Below, one piece after another: positions 24,680 to 32,520 of a stretch of 64,000 nt of DNA. The translations under genes and the position numbers were made by a program. Source of the stretch: ZC4RG30 sp035556135 (GTDB lineage Bacteria > Pseudomonadota > Gammaproteobacteria > Steroidobacterales > Steroidobacteraceae); NCBI GenBank assembly GCA_035556135.1, contig DATMFO010000003.1:992001-1056000 (forward strand), written 5' to 3'. How positions within the stretch are numbered: position 1 is the stretch's first letter; each line of letters begins with the position of its first letter. The notes beneath the pieces are model-generated. The model searched no databases and was not told where the DNA came from. It saw nothing but the letters and a program-made list of their open reading frames with translations.

Positions 24680-25300
24680 CTATGCGGGCCGCTTCATCCG
24701 GAAGACATTTTCCGGCCTCACCTCGACAAAAGCATCGGGGCCGCCGGCCCTGAGGACCGGATGCGCCGCCGCCGTGTCATAGATGCCATTCACCAGCAGG
24801 CGCCGCGCGACGTGGGCGCCCACCACCTCGCCGAAGACCACCCAGTTGGGCATGGGCTCCTGCTGCCGGTCCTGCAACTGCAGGATCTGCGTGACCTTGC
24901 ACTCGAAGGCCACCGGGCTTTCCGCCACACGCGGTGCTCCCACGATCGCCGCGGCAACCGGGGTCAGGCCAGCGAGGTCGAACTCGCTGACCTGCGGAGG
25001 TGCAGTGGCTGAACTGGCGTTCATCTGGCGCGCCAGCGCCATGGTGGCGAGGTTCCAGACGAATTCCCCCGTCCGCTCGACATTGCGCAGCGTGTCCTTC
25101 CTGCCACTGCTGGAAAAGCCGATGACAGGCGGCTTGTACGCAAAGGCATTGAAGAAACTGTAGGGCGCGAGGTTGAAGTGCCCGACGCCGTCGTGGGTAG
25201 AGATCCAGCCGATGGGACGGGGACCGATGATGGCGTTGAATGGGTCGTGCGCAAGCCCGTGGCCCCGGGCGGGTTCGTAGAAATGGAACGTGTCGTCCAT
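24680..25300 (-). CDS. Flavin reductase-like FMN-binding protein
   Basis: 206 aa, cytoplasmic. The ATG at 25300 has a GGGGGG tract upstream; an ATG at 25333 would overlap the GFA gene. Family blocks are IIGPRPIGWIST, NLAPYSFFNAF, PPVIGFSSSGRKDTL and FVWNLATMALARQMN, typical of DIM6/NTAB flavin reductases that bind FMN. It may supply reduced flavin to a monooxygenase or act as an oxidoreductase itself. It lies 10 bp downstream of the GFA gene, in the same direction. Confidence 0.85.
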   Translation of the reverse strand: MDDTFHFYEPARGHGLAHDPFNAIIGPRPIGWISTHDGVGHFNLAPYSFFNAFAYKPPVIGFSSSGRKDTLRNVERTGEFVWNLATMALARQMNASSATAPPQVSEFDLAGLTPVAAAIVGAPRVAESPVAFECKVTQILQLQDRQQEPMPNWVVFGEVVGAHVARRLLVNGIYDTAAAHPVLRAGGPDAFVEVRPENVFRMKRPA

Positions 25301-25310
25301 CGCCCCCCGG

Positions 25311-25661
25311 CTACCTGGACCGGCCATCCACATGCTGGCTGTCCAGCGAGCGCGGTTCCACGCCCTTCAGGCAGTTCACGTTCACCGCGATCACTGCGGA
25401 GCCGTCGGGCTTCCTGCCTTCGGCATAGCTCTCGACGCCGCAGGTGCTGCAGAAGAGGTGCCGGATGGTCTTCGAGGCGAAGCGGTATTCGGTCAAGGTG
25501 TCGGCGCCCGAGCGCAGCTGGAATGCCTCGGCCGGGGCGAAGGCCAGCACGAACCCCATCCGCTGGCAGCGCGAACAGTTGCAGGTAATCGTATGGCCCA
25601 GGTCAATTTCCACGTCGTAGGACACCGCACCGCATTGGCAGGAACCGTGATAGCTGGCCAT
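25311..25661 (-). CDS. GFA-family zinc protein
   Basis: 116 aa. The ATG at 25661 gives MASYHGSCQCGAV, the standard start of the glutathione-dependent formaldehyde-activating fold. Zinc cysteines are visible as C-x-C (SCQCGAV), CNCSRCQ and FCSTCG. Family members bind glutathione adducts or act in unknown detoxification steps; very few are proven. The upstream frame is open to 25826 but would run into the next gene. It is likely cotranscribed with the flavin reductase gene 10 bp downstream. Confidence 0.87.
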   Translation of the reverse strand: MASYHGSCQCGAVSYDVEIDLGHTITCNCSRCQRMGFVLAFAPAEAFQLRSGADTLTEYRFASKTIRHLFCSTCGVESYAEGRKPDGSAVIAVNVNCLKGVEPRSLDSQHVDGRSR

Positions 25662-25735
25662 GTTCAGACTCCATGTTCCGCACTTGCTGCGGTTTTGCAG
25701 GATATGCCCGCCAGCGCCACGTTGGAATGATGCGA

Positions 25736-27565
25736 TCAGGCCGCCCACCCCGGCGGCGGCGCGGTGAAGCTGATGGCCTCGCCACTCACAGGGTGCGCGA
25801 AGCCGATGCGCCACGCGTGCAGGCACAACGGCGGATCCTCCGGATCCAGCGTCTGACGGATTTCCCTGGCCGCGCCGCTGTACGCCACATCCCCCGCCAC
25901 GGGGAAACCCAGGAATGCGCAGTGGATGCGGATCTGGTTGGTACGGCCGGTAGCCGGAAGTGCTTCCAGCAGGCTGGTGCCATCCGGATGTCGCTGCAAC
26001 ACTTTGAACGTGGTCAGTGCCGGCAGTCCCGTCTCCGTATCCACTTCCCGCGTTCCGGCCTCACCGGCCTCGCGGGTGATCGGCGCATCACACTGGAAGT
26101 GCGGCTCCACCGGATGTCCATGCACCCGCACAAGGTAGCTCTTGGTGACCTGGCCTTGCGCAAACTGCGCCTGCAGGCGCCCGGCAAAATGGCGGTTGCG
26201 AGCCACGATGACGACGCCTGTGGTATTGGCATCCAGGCGATGCGCCGGCCTCGGCTTCTGCGGACGGTACACAGTGTTCAGGATCTGCTGCAGGGTGTTG
26301 CGCGTGTAGCGCCCACCGGCATGCATGGGCAGTGGCGCAGGCTTGTTCAGCACGACCAGGGCCTCGTCCTCGTACAGCACCGTGACCCTGCCGTTCACCG
26401 GGGGTTCGGTGGTACACGGCAGCCGGTGCAGGAGGCGGTCTCCGGCGCGCGCGATGTGGTCAGGCCCCAGGATCTGGTGGCGGGAATCGAGCAGGTTGCC
26501 CCTCAGGCATTCCTCTTCCCAATGTTCCGTCGGGAGATGGCTGACCAGTCGACTGAATGTCTCCACCACGGTCAGACCATCACATTCCTGCGGCACACGC
26601 AGCGGGCGGAAGGTTTCCGCCGGCACACTGCCCGGCAGGGGATTGACAGCCTCGCTGATCGCCCGGTTGCGCCTGGCCAGCGCCTCTGCCATCTCTTCGG
26701 CTGCAGTGCGATGGCACCACGGGCAGGACCGTCCGGCCACGTAGCGCGGATCCTGCTGCTCGGCGGCAGTCAAAGGCGATAGGCAGTTGAAACATTGCGC
26801 GGCATCCGTCTCGTGCAATGAGGGATCAACACCCACGCGCTGGTCAAACACGAAACACTCGCCCTGGTAGTGCGCGCCGCCGCACTCCTCGAAGTACTTG
26901 AGGATGCCGCCTTCCAGCTGCAGCACATTGCGGAAGCCCTGCGATTCCATGTAGGGGCCGGCCTTCTCGCAGCGGATTCCGCCGGTGCAGAACATCACGA
27001 TGGTCTGGTCCTTGAGTGCCTCCGGCAACCTTGATACCGCTTCGGGAAAGTCGCGGAAATGGTCCACGCCGGCGGCCAGTGCATTCTGGAAAGTGCCGAG
27101 CTTGACCTCGTAGTCGTTGCGCGTGTCCAGCAGCGTGACCGGTCGTCCTTCATCCAGCCAGGCCTTCAGCTGCCGCGGCGACAGTTTCGGCGAAGTGCGG
27201 CGCGCCGGATCGATGCCCGGCACACCGAAGGCGATGATCTCCTTCTTGATCCGCACCAGCATGCGCCGGAAGGGCTGGTGGGCTGTGTGGCTGACTTTCG
27301 CTTCCAGCCCTGCCAGTCCGGGAACTGCCCGCAGGCGCTCCAGCAACGCATCGATTCCCTGCTGGCCACCGGCCACGAACAAGTTGATGCCCTCGGCACT
27401 CAGCAGGATGGTGCCGCGCAGCTGGTGGCTGCGGCAGAACGCCAGCAGTCCGGCACGCAGGGCAGCCAGATCGGCCAGGGGTGCGAATCGATAGGCAGCG
27501 ATGTTCACCACTGGCAGTGGCGGCTGCGAAAGAAGAGCGGATGTGGATTTCACTGCTGCTGTCAT
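25736..27565 (-). CDS. Fusion of tRNA uridine hydroxylase (TrhO, rhodanese-like) and RluA-type pseudouridine synthase
   Basis: 609 aa, cytoplasmic. Residues 1-260 are TrhO/UPF0176-like: an N-terminal acylphosphatase-like part (LRGTILLSAEGINLFVAG), then a rhodanese domain with the active loop C193-T-G-G-I-R-C199-EKAG. TrhO makes 5-hydroxyuridine in tRNA. A cysteine-rich linker follows (CFNCLSPL, CPWCH). The C-terminal half (about 340-605) has an S4-like segment (EECLRGNLL, AGDRLL) and the RluA catalytic motif HRLD445ANTTG. That family converts uridine to pseudouridine in rRNA or tRNA. Both halves keep their key residues, so this is one protein with two uridine-modifying activities. Its ATG overlaps the PhyH stop (ATGA). 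Confidence 0.9.
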   Translation of the reverse strand: MTAAVKSTSALLSQPPLPVVNIAAYRFAPLADLAALRAGLLAFCRSHQLRGTILLSAEGINLFVAGGQQGIDALLERLRAVPGLAGLEAKVSHTAHQPFRRMLVRIKKEIIAFGVPGIDPARRTSPKLSPRQLKAWLDEGRPVTLLDTRNDYEVKLGTFQNALAAGVDHFRDFPEAVSRLPEALKDQTIVMFCTGGIRCEKAGPYMESQGFRNVLQLEGGILKYFEECGGAHYQGECFVFDQRVGVDPSLHETDAAQCFNCLSPLTAAEQQDPRYVAGRSCPWCHRTAAEEMAEALARRNRAISEAVNPLPGSVPAETFRPLRVPQECDGLTVVETFSRLVSHLPTEHWEEECLRGNLLDSRHQILGPDHIARAGDRLLHRLPCTTEPPVNGRVTVLYEDEALVVLNKPAPLPMHAGGRYTRNTLQQILNTVYRPQKPRPAHRLDANTTGVVIVARNRHFAGRLQAQFAQGQVTKSYLVRVHGHPVEPHFQCDAPITREAGEAGTREVDTETGLPALTTFKVLQRHPDGTSLLEALPATGRTNQIRIHCAFLGFPVAGDVAYSGAAREIRQTLDPEDPPLCLHAWRIGFAHPVSGEAISFTAPPPGWAA

Positions 27566-28362
27566 GAGGCTGGTTCAGGGACACCGGCGGCCTGTGCGAT
27601 TGCCTGCGCCACCAGGCGGTCAGCGCCAGGACCCCCCGGAAGCCAGCGATCTGCCACCGGCAGCAGGGGCGGCTGTGCCAGGAACCGGGGTGTAGTGCCA
27701 CGGTGGACCTGTGCAGCATGCACGAGGAATGGATGGCACAGGAAGACCGTTCCTGCCGGTCCGGTTGCCTGCACTTCTTCCCGCGCCGGGGCGCTGGCGA
27801 AATGTGGCAGCAGTTCGCGCAGGCTCAAACCTGCCTCTCCCGCCAGCGCCAAAGCACGGGCCATGTCGCGATGCGAGCCGACACGGATGCGCGTTGGCGC
27901 ATCATCCACACCGGTATCCGAGAACAGGAACAGCATCAGCAGGGCCCGCCCACGCGAGTGGACATTGGCACGCCAGGAGAGGAAATCGTCCGGGTCGCCG
28001 CCGAAGCTGACATCGATGTGCCAGCCGGTATCACCCGGATCCGTCGCGGAAGGAAACCGCACCGGCACCGTGCCCATCGCACGGCAGGGGTGCCAGGCTC
28101 CCGGGCCCACGAGCTGATCGAATGCGGCGTGCAGCCGCGGTGTGCTGGCGGCAGCGACGACATGAGGCTGCGGATACATGCCCAGTCGCACCACTGGCCT
28201 TGTCCAGGTAGCCGGATCTTCGGTAATTCCCTGCGCACGCAGGTCATGGAAGAAAGTCTCGCGTGCCTGTGCTGCGACGGAAGAAGGGAAGGCATCATCC
28301 ACGCGGACGAAACCCTCCTCGAGGAACTTGTCGCACTGGTCTGCAGAAAGCATGGACGCCAT
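27562..28362 (-). CDS. Phytanoyl-CoA dioxygenase (PhyH)-family protein
   Basis: About 266 aa; starts at 28374, 28362 and 28353 are all possible, and 28362 has GCGGG a few bases upstream. It is a 2-oxoglutarate/Fe(II) oxygenase fold: the iron pair H-x-D is in GWHIDVSFGG and the distal His in LCHPFLVHAAQVH, with a nearby Arg (TTPRFLAQPP) suited to 2-oxoglutarate. PhyH proteins hydroxylate lipids or small molecules; the substrate is unknown. The stop overlaps the start of the TrhO-RluA gene by 4 bp, so the two are translationally coupled. Confidence 0.85.
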   Translation of the reverse strand: MASMLSADQCDKFLEEGFVRVDDAFPSSVAAQARETFFHDLRAQGITEDPATWTRPVVRLGMYPQPHVVAAASTPRLHAAFDQLVGPGAWHPCRAMGTVPVRFPSATDPGDTGWHIDVSFGGDPDDFLSWRANVHSRGRALLMLFLFSDTGVDDAPTRIRVGSHRDMARALALAGEAGLSLRELLPHFASAPAREEVQATGPAGTVFLCHPFLVHAAQVHRGTTPRFLAQPPLLPVADRWLPGGPGADRLVAQAIAQAAGVPEPAS

Positions 28363-28432
28363 TATCCCGCGCATACGCGGCTGCGCGTCAGCGCCTGCTG
28401 TCGCCCGCGGAAAAAATGCTCCAGCTGATCGG

Positions 28433-28882
28433 CTACGCCGCCGGAGCCGAGGGCTTCCAGTCCGGCCCGGGGATGGTGTTGATCATCCAGGGGATACCGA
28501 ACTTGTCGGTGAGCGAGCCATAGCCCGGCGACCAGAAGGCTTCCCCGAAGGGCATCACCACGCGTCCGCCCTCGGCCAGCTGCCCGAACCAGCGGCGCGC
28601 CTCCTCCACGGAGTTGCTGTGCAGCGTGACATCGAAGCCGTTCTTTGGCTGGTCAATGTTCGGCGCCCAGGCCGAATCCATGTCCGCGCCCATCAGCGCC
28701 TGGTCCCCGACCTCGAGCCAGCAATGCATCAGCCAGTCCTTGTACCTGGCTTCCACGGGCATGCCCGGGGGCCCCTCGCCATACGGCATCGCGGCGGTGA
28801 TCCTGCCGCCCAGGATGCGGGCGTAGGTCTCGAAGGCCTGGCGGCATTGGCCCTTGAAACTCAGGCTGGTGACGATTTTCAT
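28433..28882 (-). CDS. VOC-family (PhnB-like glyoxalase fold) protein
   Basis: 149 aa, cytoplasmic. The sequence follows the PhnB/3-demethylubiquinone-methyltransferase-like VOC pattern: SLSFKGQCRQAFETYARILGG, ITAAMPYGEGPPG, LMGADMDSAW, GFDVTLHSNSVEEARRWF and GEAFWSPGYGSLTDKFGIPWMIN. PhnB itself has no proven enzyme activity, so no reaction is assigned. It heads the minus-strand group ending at 25736 and diverges from the small exported gene at 29062. Confidence 0.87.
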   Translation of the reverse strand: MKIVTSLSFKGQCRQAFETYARILGGRITAAMPYGEGPPGMPVEARYKDWLMHCWLEVGDQALMGADMDSAWAPNIDQPKNGFDVTLHSNSVEEARRWFGQLAEGGRVVMPFGEAFWSPGYGSLTDKFGIPWMINTIPGPDWKPSAPAA

Positions 28883-28975
28883 TGGCTACCTCGAGCTCGC
28901 GGGGCGCAGGAGATTACGCCATGCAGCCGGCGGCCGGAACCGGATTGCTGCCCATGCATGGAGCGGCCGGCAAAT

Positions 28976-28993
28976 ATTCCTGTCCCTGTGAAT
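28976..28993. promoter_or_regulatory. Operator box E (one mismatch)
   Basis: ATTCCTGTCCCTGTGAAT matches the 18-bp box with one mismatched half-site base and the same 8-bp spacer. It lies 68 bp before the ATG at 29062. A second, imperfect inverted repeat (TATTCCCGTGGGAGAATT, 28993-29010) directly adjoins it, so a double site like that at 9459/9489 is possible. Confidence 0.55.
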
Positions 28994-29061
28994 ATTCCCG
29001 TGGGAGAATTCCGGCGCTCAGTACCCCCGCATGGGGCATACCCCCGACTAGGAGACGATGC

Positions 29062-29400
29062 ATGCGCAAGACCATTCCTGCCTTGATCCTGGCCGCCCTC
29101 GCGGCTGGCGCCCTGCCCCTGGTGGCCACGCAGGCCGTTGGCGCGCAGGCCGCACAAGCTGCCAAGCCGGCCAAGTACTCGGTGAACGAGACCCTCGTGG
29201 GCCAGATGCTGGACGATCCCGCCGCGAACGCCGTGCTGAAGAAGATGATTCCGACGGTGTACGCCAACGAGATGTTCCAGACCATGGGCCGCGACATCAC
29301 GCTGAAGGCCATCCAGCAGTACGAGCCGGAAGCCCTCAGCGACGCGAACCTGGCCAAGCTGCAGGCCGAGCTGGACAAGCTCACGCCCAAGGGCGGCTGA
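29062..29400 (+). CDS. Small exported helical protein of unknown function
   Basis: 112 aa. The ATG at 29062 has GGAG seven bases upstream and opens a signal peptide (LAALAAGALPLVATQAVGAQA). The mature part is a compact, charged helical domain (ETLVGQMLDDPAANAVLKKM, GRDITLKAIQQYEPEAL, NLAKLQAELDKL). I have seen similar repeats as add-on domains in exported hydrolases of Sphingomonads, but cannot name the family with confidence. It stands alone between a divergent VOC gene and a convergent AHSA1 gene. Its promoter carries operator box E, tying it to the TonB and FAH operons. Confidence 0.78.
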   Translation: MRKTIPALILAALAAGALPLVATQAVGAQAAQAAKPAKYSVNETLVGQMLDDPAANAVLKKMIPTVYANEMFQTMGRDITLKAIQQYEPEALSDANLAKLQAELDKLTPKGG

Positions 29401-29403
29401 GTC

Positions 29404-29871
29404 CTACCGGTAGAAGTCGCGCCGCAGCTGCAGGCCATGCTCCAGCCACACCTTCATGGCGCAGAGCATGCCGGTCCAGCCTTCGCAGTTGGCATATGAG
29501 GCTTTCGTTCCAGCCTCGCCAGCGGACCAGCCCTCCTCGGTAATGCGGACCAGCGTGCGGCCGTCTTCAAGCTGCTCGAAGGTCATCGTCACCGTGGTAC
29601 GGCGCGCGCCGGTTTCATCGGGTTCAGCCGATTCCGGCGCCGCATCCCAGCGCAGCACGATGCGGCGATCCCTTTCCACCTCGATGACGTAAACCGGGAA
29701 CGCTCCCGGGTAGTCGTGGAAGTCCCACGTCACTGTGGCGCCCGGCGCCAGGCGCCCCTGCGCCCCGCCAGTGGTGAAATACCCCGACAGTCTTGCGGGA
29801 TCGACCACGGCTTCGAAGACCTCGGACACGGGCCTGGCGATCCGGCCGCCGACAGTAAACCTGGGTGACAT
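29404..29871 (-). CDS. SRPBCC (AHSA1-like) protein
   Basis: 155 aa from the ATG at 29871, which has AGGAG seven bases upstream; the ATG at 29877 would abut that site. AHSA1-type START fold: GRIARPVSEVFEAVVDPARLSGYFT, TVTWDFHDYPG, TMTFEQLEDGRTLVRITEEGW and a final WTGMLCAMKVWLEHG. Such proteins bind hydrophobic ligands and are commonly divergent from an ArsR regulator, exactly as here (29921). The 49-bp shared promoter region holds a perfect inverted repeat. Confidence 0.87.
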   Translation of the reverse strand: MSPRFTVGGRIARPVSEVFEAVVDPARLSGYFTTGGAQGRLAPGATVTWDFHDYPGAFPVYVIEVERDRRIVLRWDAAPESAEPDETGARRTTVTMTFEQLEDGRTLVRITEEGWSAGEAGTKASYANCEGWTGMLCAMKVWLEHGLQLRRDFYR

Positions 29872-29902
29872 GGACATTCTCCTGTGAACCAGCGCGGCCA
29901 TT

Positions 29903-29922
29903 ATGTTATCGTTTTATAACAT
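29903..29922. promoter_or_regulatory. ArsR-type operator: ATGTTAT-N6-ATAACAT
   Basis: A perfect 7-bp inverted repeat with a 6-bp spacer reaches into the first bases of the ArsR start codon at 29921 and covers the promoter side of the divergent AHSA1 gene. It is a strong candidate for ArsR autoregulation. No Shine-Dalgarno precedes the ATG at 29921, so the mRNA may be leaderless. Confidence 0.6.
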
Positions 29923-30250
29923 GTCAACCGATGATCGGGACGACGCGCTGTTCAAGGCGCTGGGCAACCGCTGGCGCCGGCGCATGCTCGACGCCCTCAA
30001 GCGCAAGCCGATGACCACCGGCATGCTGTGCGAACTCTTCCCGGAGCTGGACCGCTGCACGGTCATGCAGCATCTCGGGGTCCTCGAGGCGGCCGGGCTG
30101 CTGATCGTGGAGCGGCGCGGACGTGAGCGGTGGAACTCGCTGGATGCATTGCCCATCCACGGCATCCACGAGCGCTGGATCGGCCCGTACGCGGCGTATG
30201 CCGCTTCAATGCTGTCGCGGCTGCGGCGAAAGGTGGAAGCCCCGGCCTGA
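29921..30250 (+). CDS. ArsR-family winged-helix regulator
   Basis: 109 aa. The winged helix is clear: ALFKALGNRWRRRMLDALKRKPMTTGMLCELFPELDRCTVMQHLGVLEAAGLLIVERRGRER as separate helices and wing (about residues 10-70). It lacks the CxC metal site of metal-sensing ArsR members. It belongs to the common ArsR/AHSA1 pairing, where the regulator controls the ligand-binding partner. The ATG at 29921 lies inside a perfect palindrome; an in-frame ATG at 29903 would put the whole palindrome in the coding region. Confidence 0.86.
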   Translation: MSTDDRDDALFKALGNRWRRRMLDALKRKPMTTGMLCELFPELDRCTVMQHLGVLEAAGLLIVERRGRERWNSLDALPIHGIHERWIGPYAAYAASMLSRLRRKVEAPA

Positions 30251-30341
30251 TCCAGGCTTCGCCAACAGACATGGGACCGGCCTTGCCAGCCGGAGCCGGA
30301 GCAGATCAGGATGCGCTCTCGGCCCAGGCAGGAGCGAACGT

Positions 30342-32459
30342 ATGGACACGGGATCGCGGCATTCATCAACAGCTGGCCTCCTCGTTCCCTGCCTGCTGGC
30401 AGCCGTCGCGCTTTCCGGTTGCAGCAAGCGCGGCGGCCAGGGAGACATTGCGGTCGACGGCGACGACATTGCCGGTGTCGTCACCTCCAATGCGGGGCCG
30501 GAGGCGGGAGTGTGGGTGATCGCCGAAACGGCGGACCTGGGCACGCACTTCGCAAAGATCGTCGTCACCGACCAGCAGGGCCGCTACCTCATTCCCGATC
30601 TTCCTGCCGCTGACTACCAGGTCTGGGTGCGTGGCTACGGCCTTGCTGATTCGGAGAAGGTTTCCGGCAAGCCCGGCAGGCGGCTCAACCTTGCGGCCAA
30701 GGTCGCACCCGATGCCGCAACGGCGGCGCAGGTCTATCCGGCCGCGTACTGGTATTCAATGGTCAGGCTGCCCACGGAAGCGGAGACGGCCACGCTGCGC
30801 AATGGCCGCAACGAGTACCTGATGTGGGTGAAGAACATGGGCTGCGTCGGCTGCCATCAGCTCGGACAGCTCTCCACGCGCACGCTGCCGCCGAGCCTCG
30901 GCAAGTTCAACTCCTCGCACGATGCCTGGCTGCGGCGCATCTCCTCCGGGCAGGCCGGCAACAACATGATCCAGATCGCGATGGGCACGCTGGGCGGATT
31001 GCCGCTGAAGTACCTGTCGGACTGGACCGACCGCGTGGCCCTCGGGGAACTGCCGGCGCAGCAGCCCGCGCGGCCGCAAGGCATCGAGCGCAATGTGGTG
31101 GCCACGGTGCGTGACTGGCTCGACGACAAGCACTACCTGCACGACCTGTCGGGTACGGACCGCCGCAATCCCACCGTCAACGGCCATGGTCCGCTGTACG
31201 GCGCGCCCGAGTTGAGCACCGATGATTTTCCCGTCCTCGACCCGCGCACCAACACCGCCACCACCTTCCGCGCACCCGTGCGGGACGCGGATACTCCGAC
31301 GACACATGACGACGCGGTGGTTGCTCCCTCGCCCTACTGGGGCGACGAACGCATCTGGGACAGCAGGGCAAATGCGCACAACCCCATGCTCGATGCACGG
31401 GGCCGCGTGTGGTACACGGCCCGCATCCGTGCCGCTGCGAATCCGGATTTCTGCCGGCGCGGCTCCGACCATCCTTCGGCGAAGGTCTTCCCGCTCGAGC
31501 GCTCCGGAAGGCAGCTGGCCGTGTACCAGCCTGATACGAAGCAGTACACCTTCGTCGATACCTGTTACGGCACGCACCACCTCCAGTTTGCATACGACGA
31601 CCCGAACGACACACTGTGGACCAGTGGCGGCGGCCAGGTGGTGGGATGGCTGGATACGAGGAAGTTCGATGCCACACGCGATGCCGCGGCATCACAAGGC
31701 TGGTCGCCGCATGTGCTGGACACCAACGGCAACGGCCGGCGCGACGCCGGATGGGTGGAGCCCGGGCAGCCCGCAGACGCGAAGCGCGACACACGCATCG
31801 GCGCCGGATTCTATGCGGTGATGCCCAGTCCAGCCGACGGCTCGGTGTGGGGCTCGGTGGCATTCCAGTATCCGGGCGCCATCCTGCGTTTCGATCCGAA
31901 GACGCAGCTCACCGAGATCTATCGGCCGCCCCTGCCGGGTTTTGGCGTGCGTGGCGCCGACATCGATACACAGGGTGTCGTGTGGGTGTCGCTGGGCAGC
32001 GGGCACCTGGCGGAGTTCGACCGACGCAAATGCAAGGCACCGCTCAACGGACCTGAGGCCACCGGCGATCACTGCCCGGAAGGCTGGACACTGCATGACT
32101 TGCCGGGGCCGGGCTTCGCGGACCTGCCGCAGTTCAGCGTCGAGTCCAGCTACTACACCTGGGTCGACCAGCACGACACGCTGGGGCTGGGCAAAGACGT
32201 GCCCATCGCCACTGGCAACCTGTTCGATGGCGTGCATGCCCGCGTGGGTGACAGCATGGTCACTCTGCGCATCCCGTATCCAATGGGGTTCTACATGAAG
32301 GGAATGGAAGGCCGCATCGACGATGCCGATGCTGGATGGAAGGGACGCGGCCTGTGGGTCACCAGTGGCGATCGCACGCCATGGCTGATGGAGACGGGCA
32401 AGGGGTCGCGACCCCTGGTGGTGCACTTCCAGACGCGTCCGGATCCACTGGCGAAATGA
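30342..32459 (+). CDS. Lipoprotein with carboxypeptidase-regulatory-like, haem c and beta-propeller parts
   Basis: 705 aa. The ATG at 30342 follows AGGAG and starts a lipoprotein signal (LLAAVALSGCSKRG). Residues about 50-130 form a carboxypeptidase-regulatory-like beta domain (DIAGVVTSNAGPEAGVWVIAET, DQQGRYLIPDLPAADYQVWVRGYG). A haem-binding site follows at C168-V-G-C171-H. The rest reads as a virginiamycin-lyase-like propeller (MLDARGRVWYTARIR, DPNDTLWTSGGGQVVGW, SPADGSVWGSVAF, DTQGVVWVSLGSG). The gene ends before a strong hairpin. Likely a periplasm-facing electron-transfer or lyase protein anchored in a membrane; substrate unknown. Confidence 0.82.
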   Translation: MDTGSRHSSTAGLLVPCLLAAVALSGCSKRGGQGDIAVDGDDIAGVVTSNAGPEAGVWVIAETADLGTHFAKIVVTDQQGRYLIPDLPAADYQVWVRGYGLADSEKVSGKPGRRLNLAAKVAPDAATAAQVYPAAYWYSMVRLPTEAETATLRNGRNEYLMWVKNMGCVGCHQLGQLSTRTLPPSLGKFNSSHDAWLRRISSGQAGNNMIQIAMGTLGGLPLKYLSDWTDRVALGELPAQQPARPQGIERNVVATVRDWLDDKHYLHDLSGTDRRNPTVNGHGPLYGAPELSTDDFPVLDPRTNTATTFRAPVRDADTPTTHDDAVVAPSPYWGDERIWDSRANAHNPMLDARGRVWYTARIRAAANPDFCRRGSDHPSAKVFPLERSGRQLAVYQPDTKQYTFVDTCYGTHHLQFAYDDPNDTLWTSGGGQVVGWLDTRKFDATRDAAASQGWSPHVLDTNGNGRRDAGWVEPGQPADAKRDTRIGAGFYAVMPSPADGSVWGSVAFQYPGAILRFDPKTQLTEIYRPPLPGFGVRGADIDTQGVVWVSLGSGHLAEFDRRKCKAPLNGPEATGDHCPEGWTLHDLPGPGFADLPQFSVESSYYTWVDQHDTLGLGKDVPIATGNLFDGVHARVGDSMVTLRIPYPMGFYMKGMEGRIDDADAGWKGRGLWVTSGDRTPWLMETGKGSRPLVVHFQTRPDPLAK

Positions 32460-32462
32460 AAA

Positions 32463-32491
32463 GCGGCGGGCATGCCAGGCATGCCCGCCGC
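32463..32491. terminator. Strong bidirectional hairpin between convergent genes
   Basis: GCGGCGGGCATGCC and its perfect complement face each other around one base, giving a 12-bp stem with a 5-nt loop. It lies just after the stop at 32459 and before the convergent stop at 32521. A smaller AAGCC-ATCA-GGCTT hairpin follows. Confidence 0.7.
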
Positions 32492-32520
32492 ATCAAGCCA
32501 TCAGGCTTGCGGACGCCGGC

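Noticed and set aside
28994..29010. Second repeat next to box E as a further operator
   Set aside because: The spacer is shorter than 8 bp and half-sites are imperfect, so I keep it only as a possible auxiliary site.
29058..29060. ATG three bases before the chosen start of the small exported protein
   Set aside because: It is in another frame and closes quickly; the ATG at 29062 has GGAG and opens a signal peptide.
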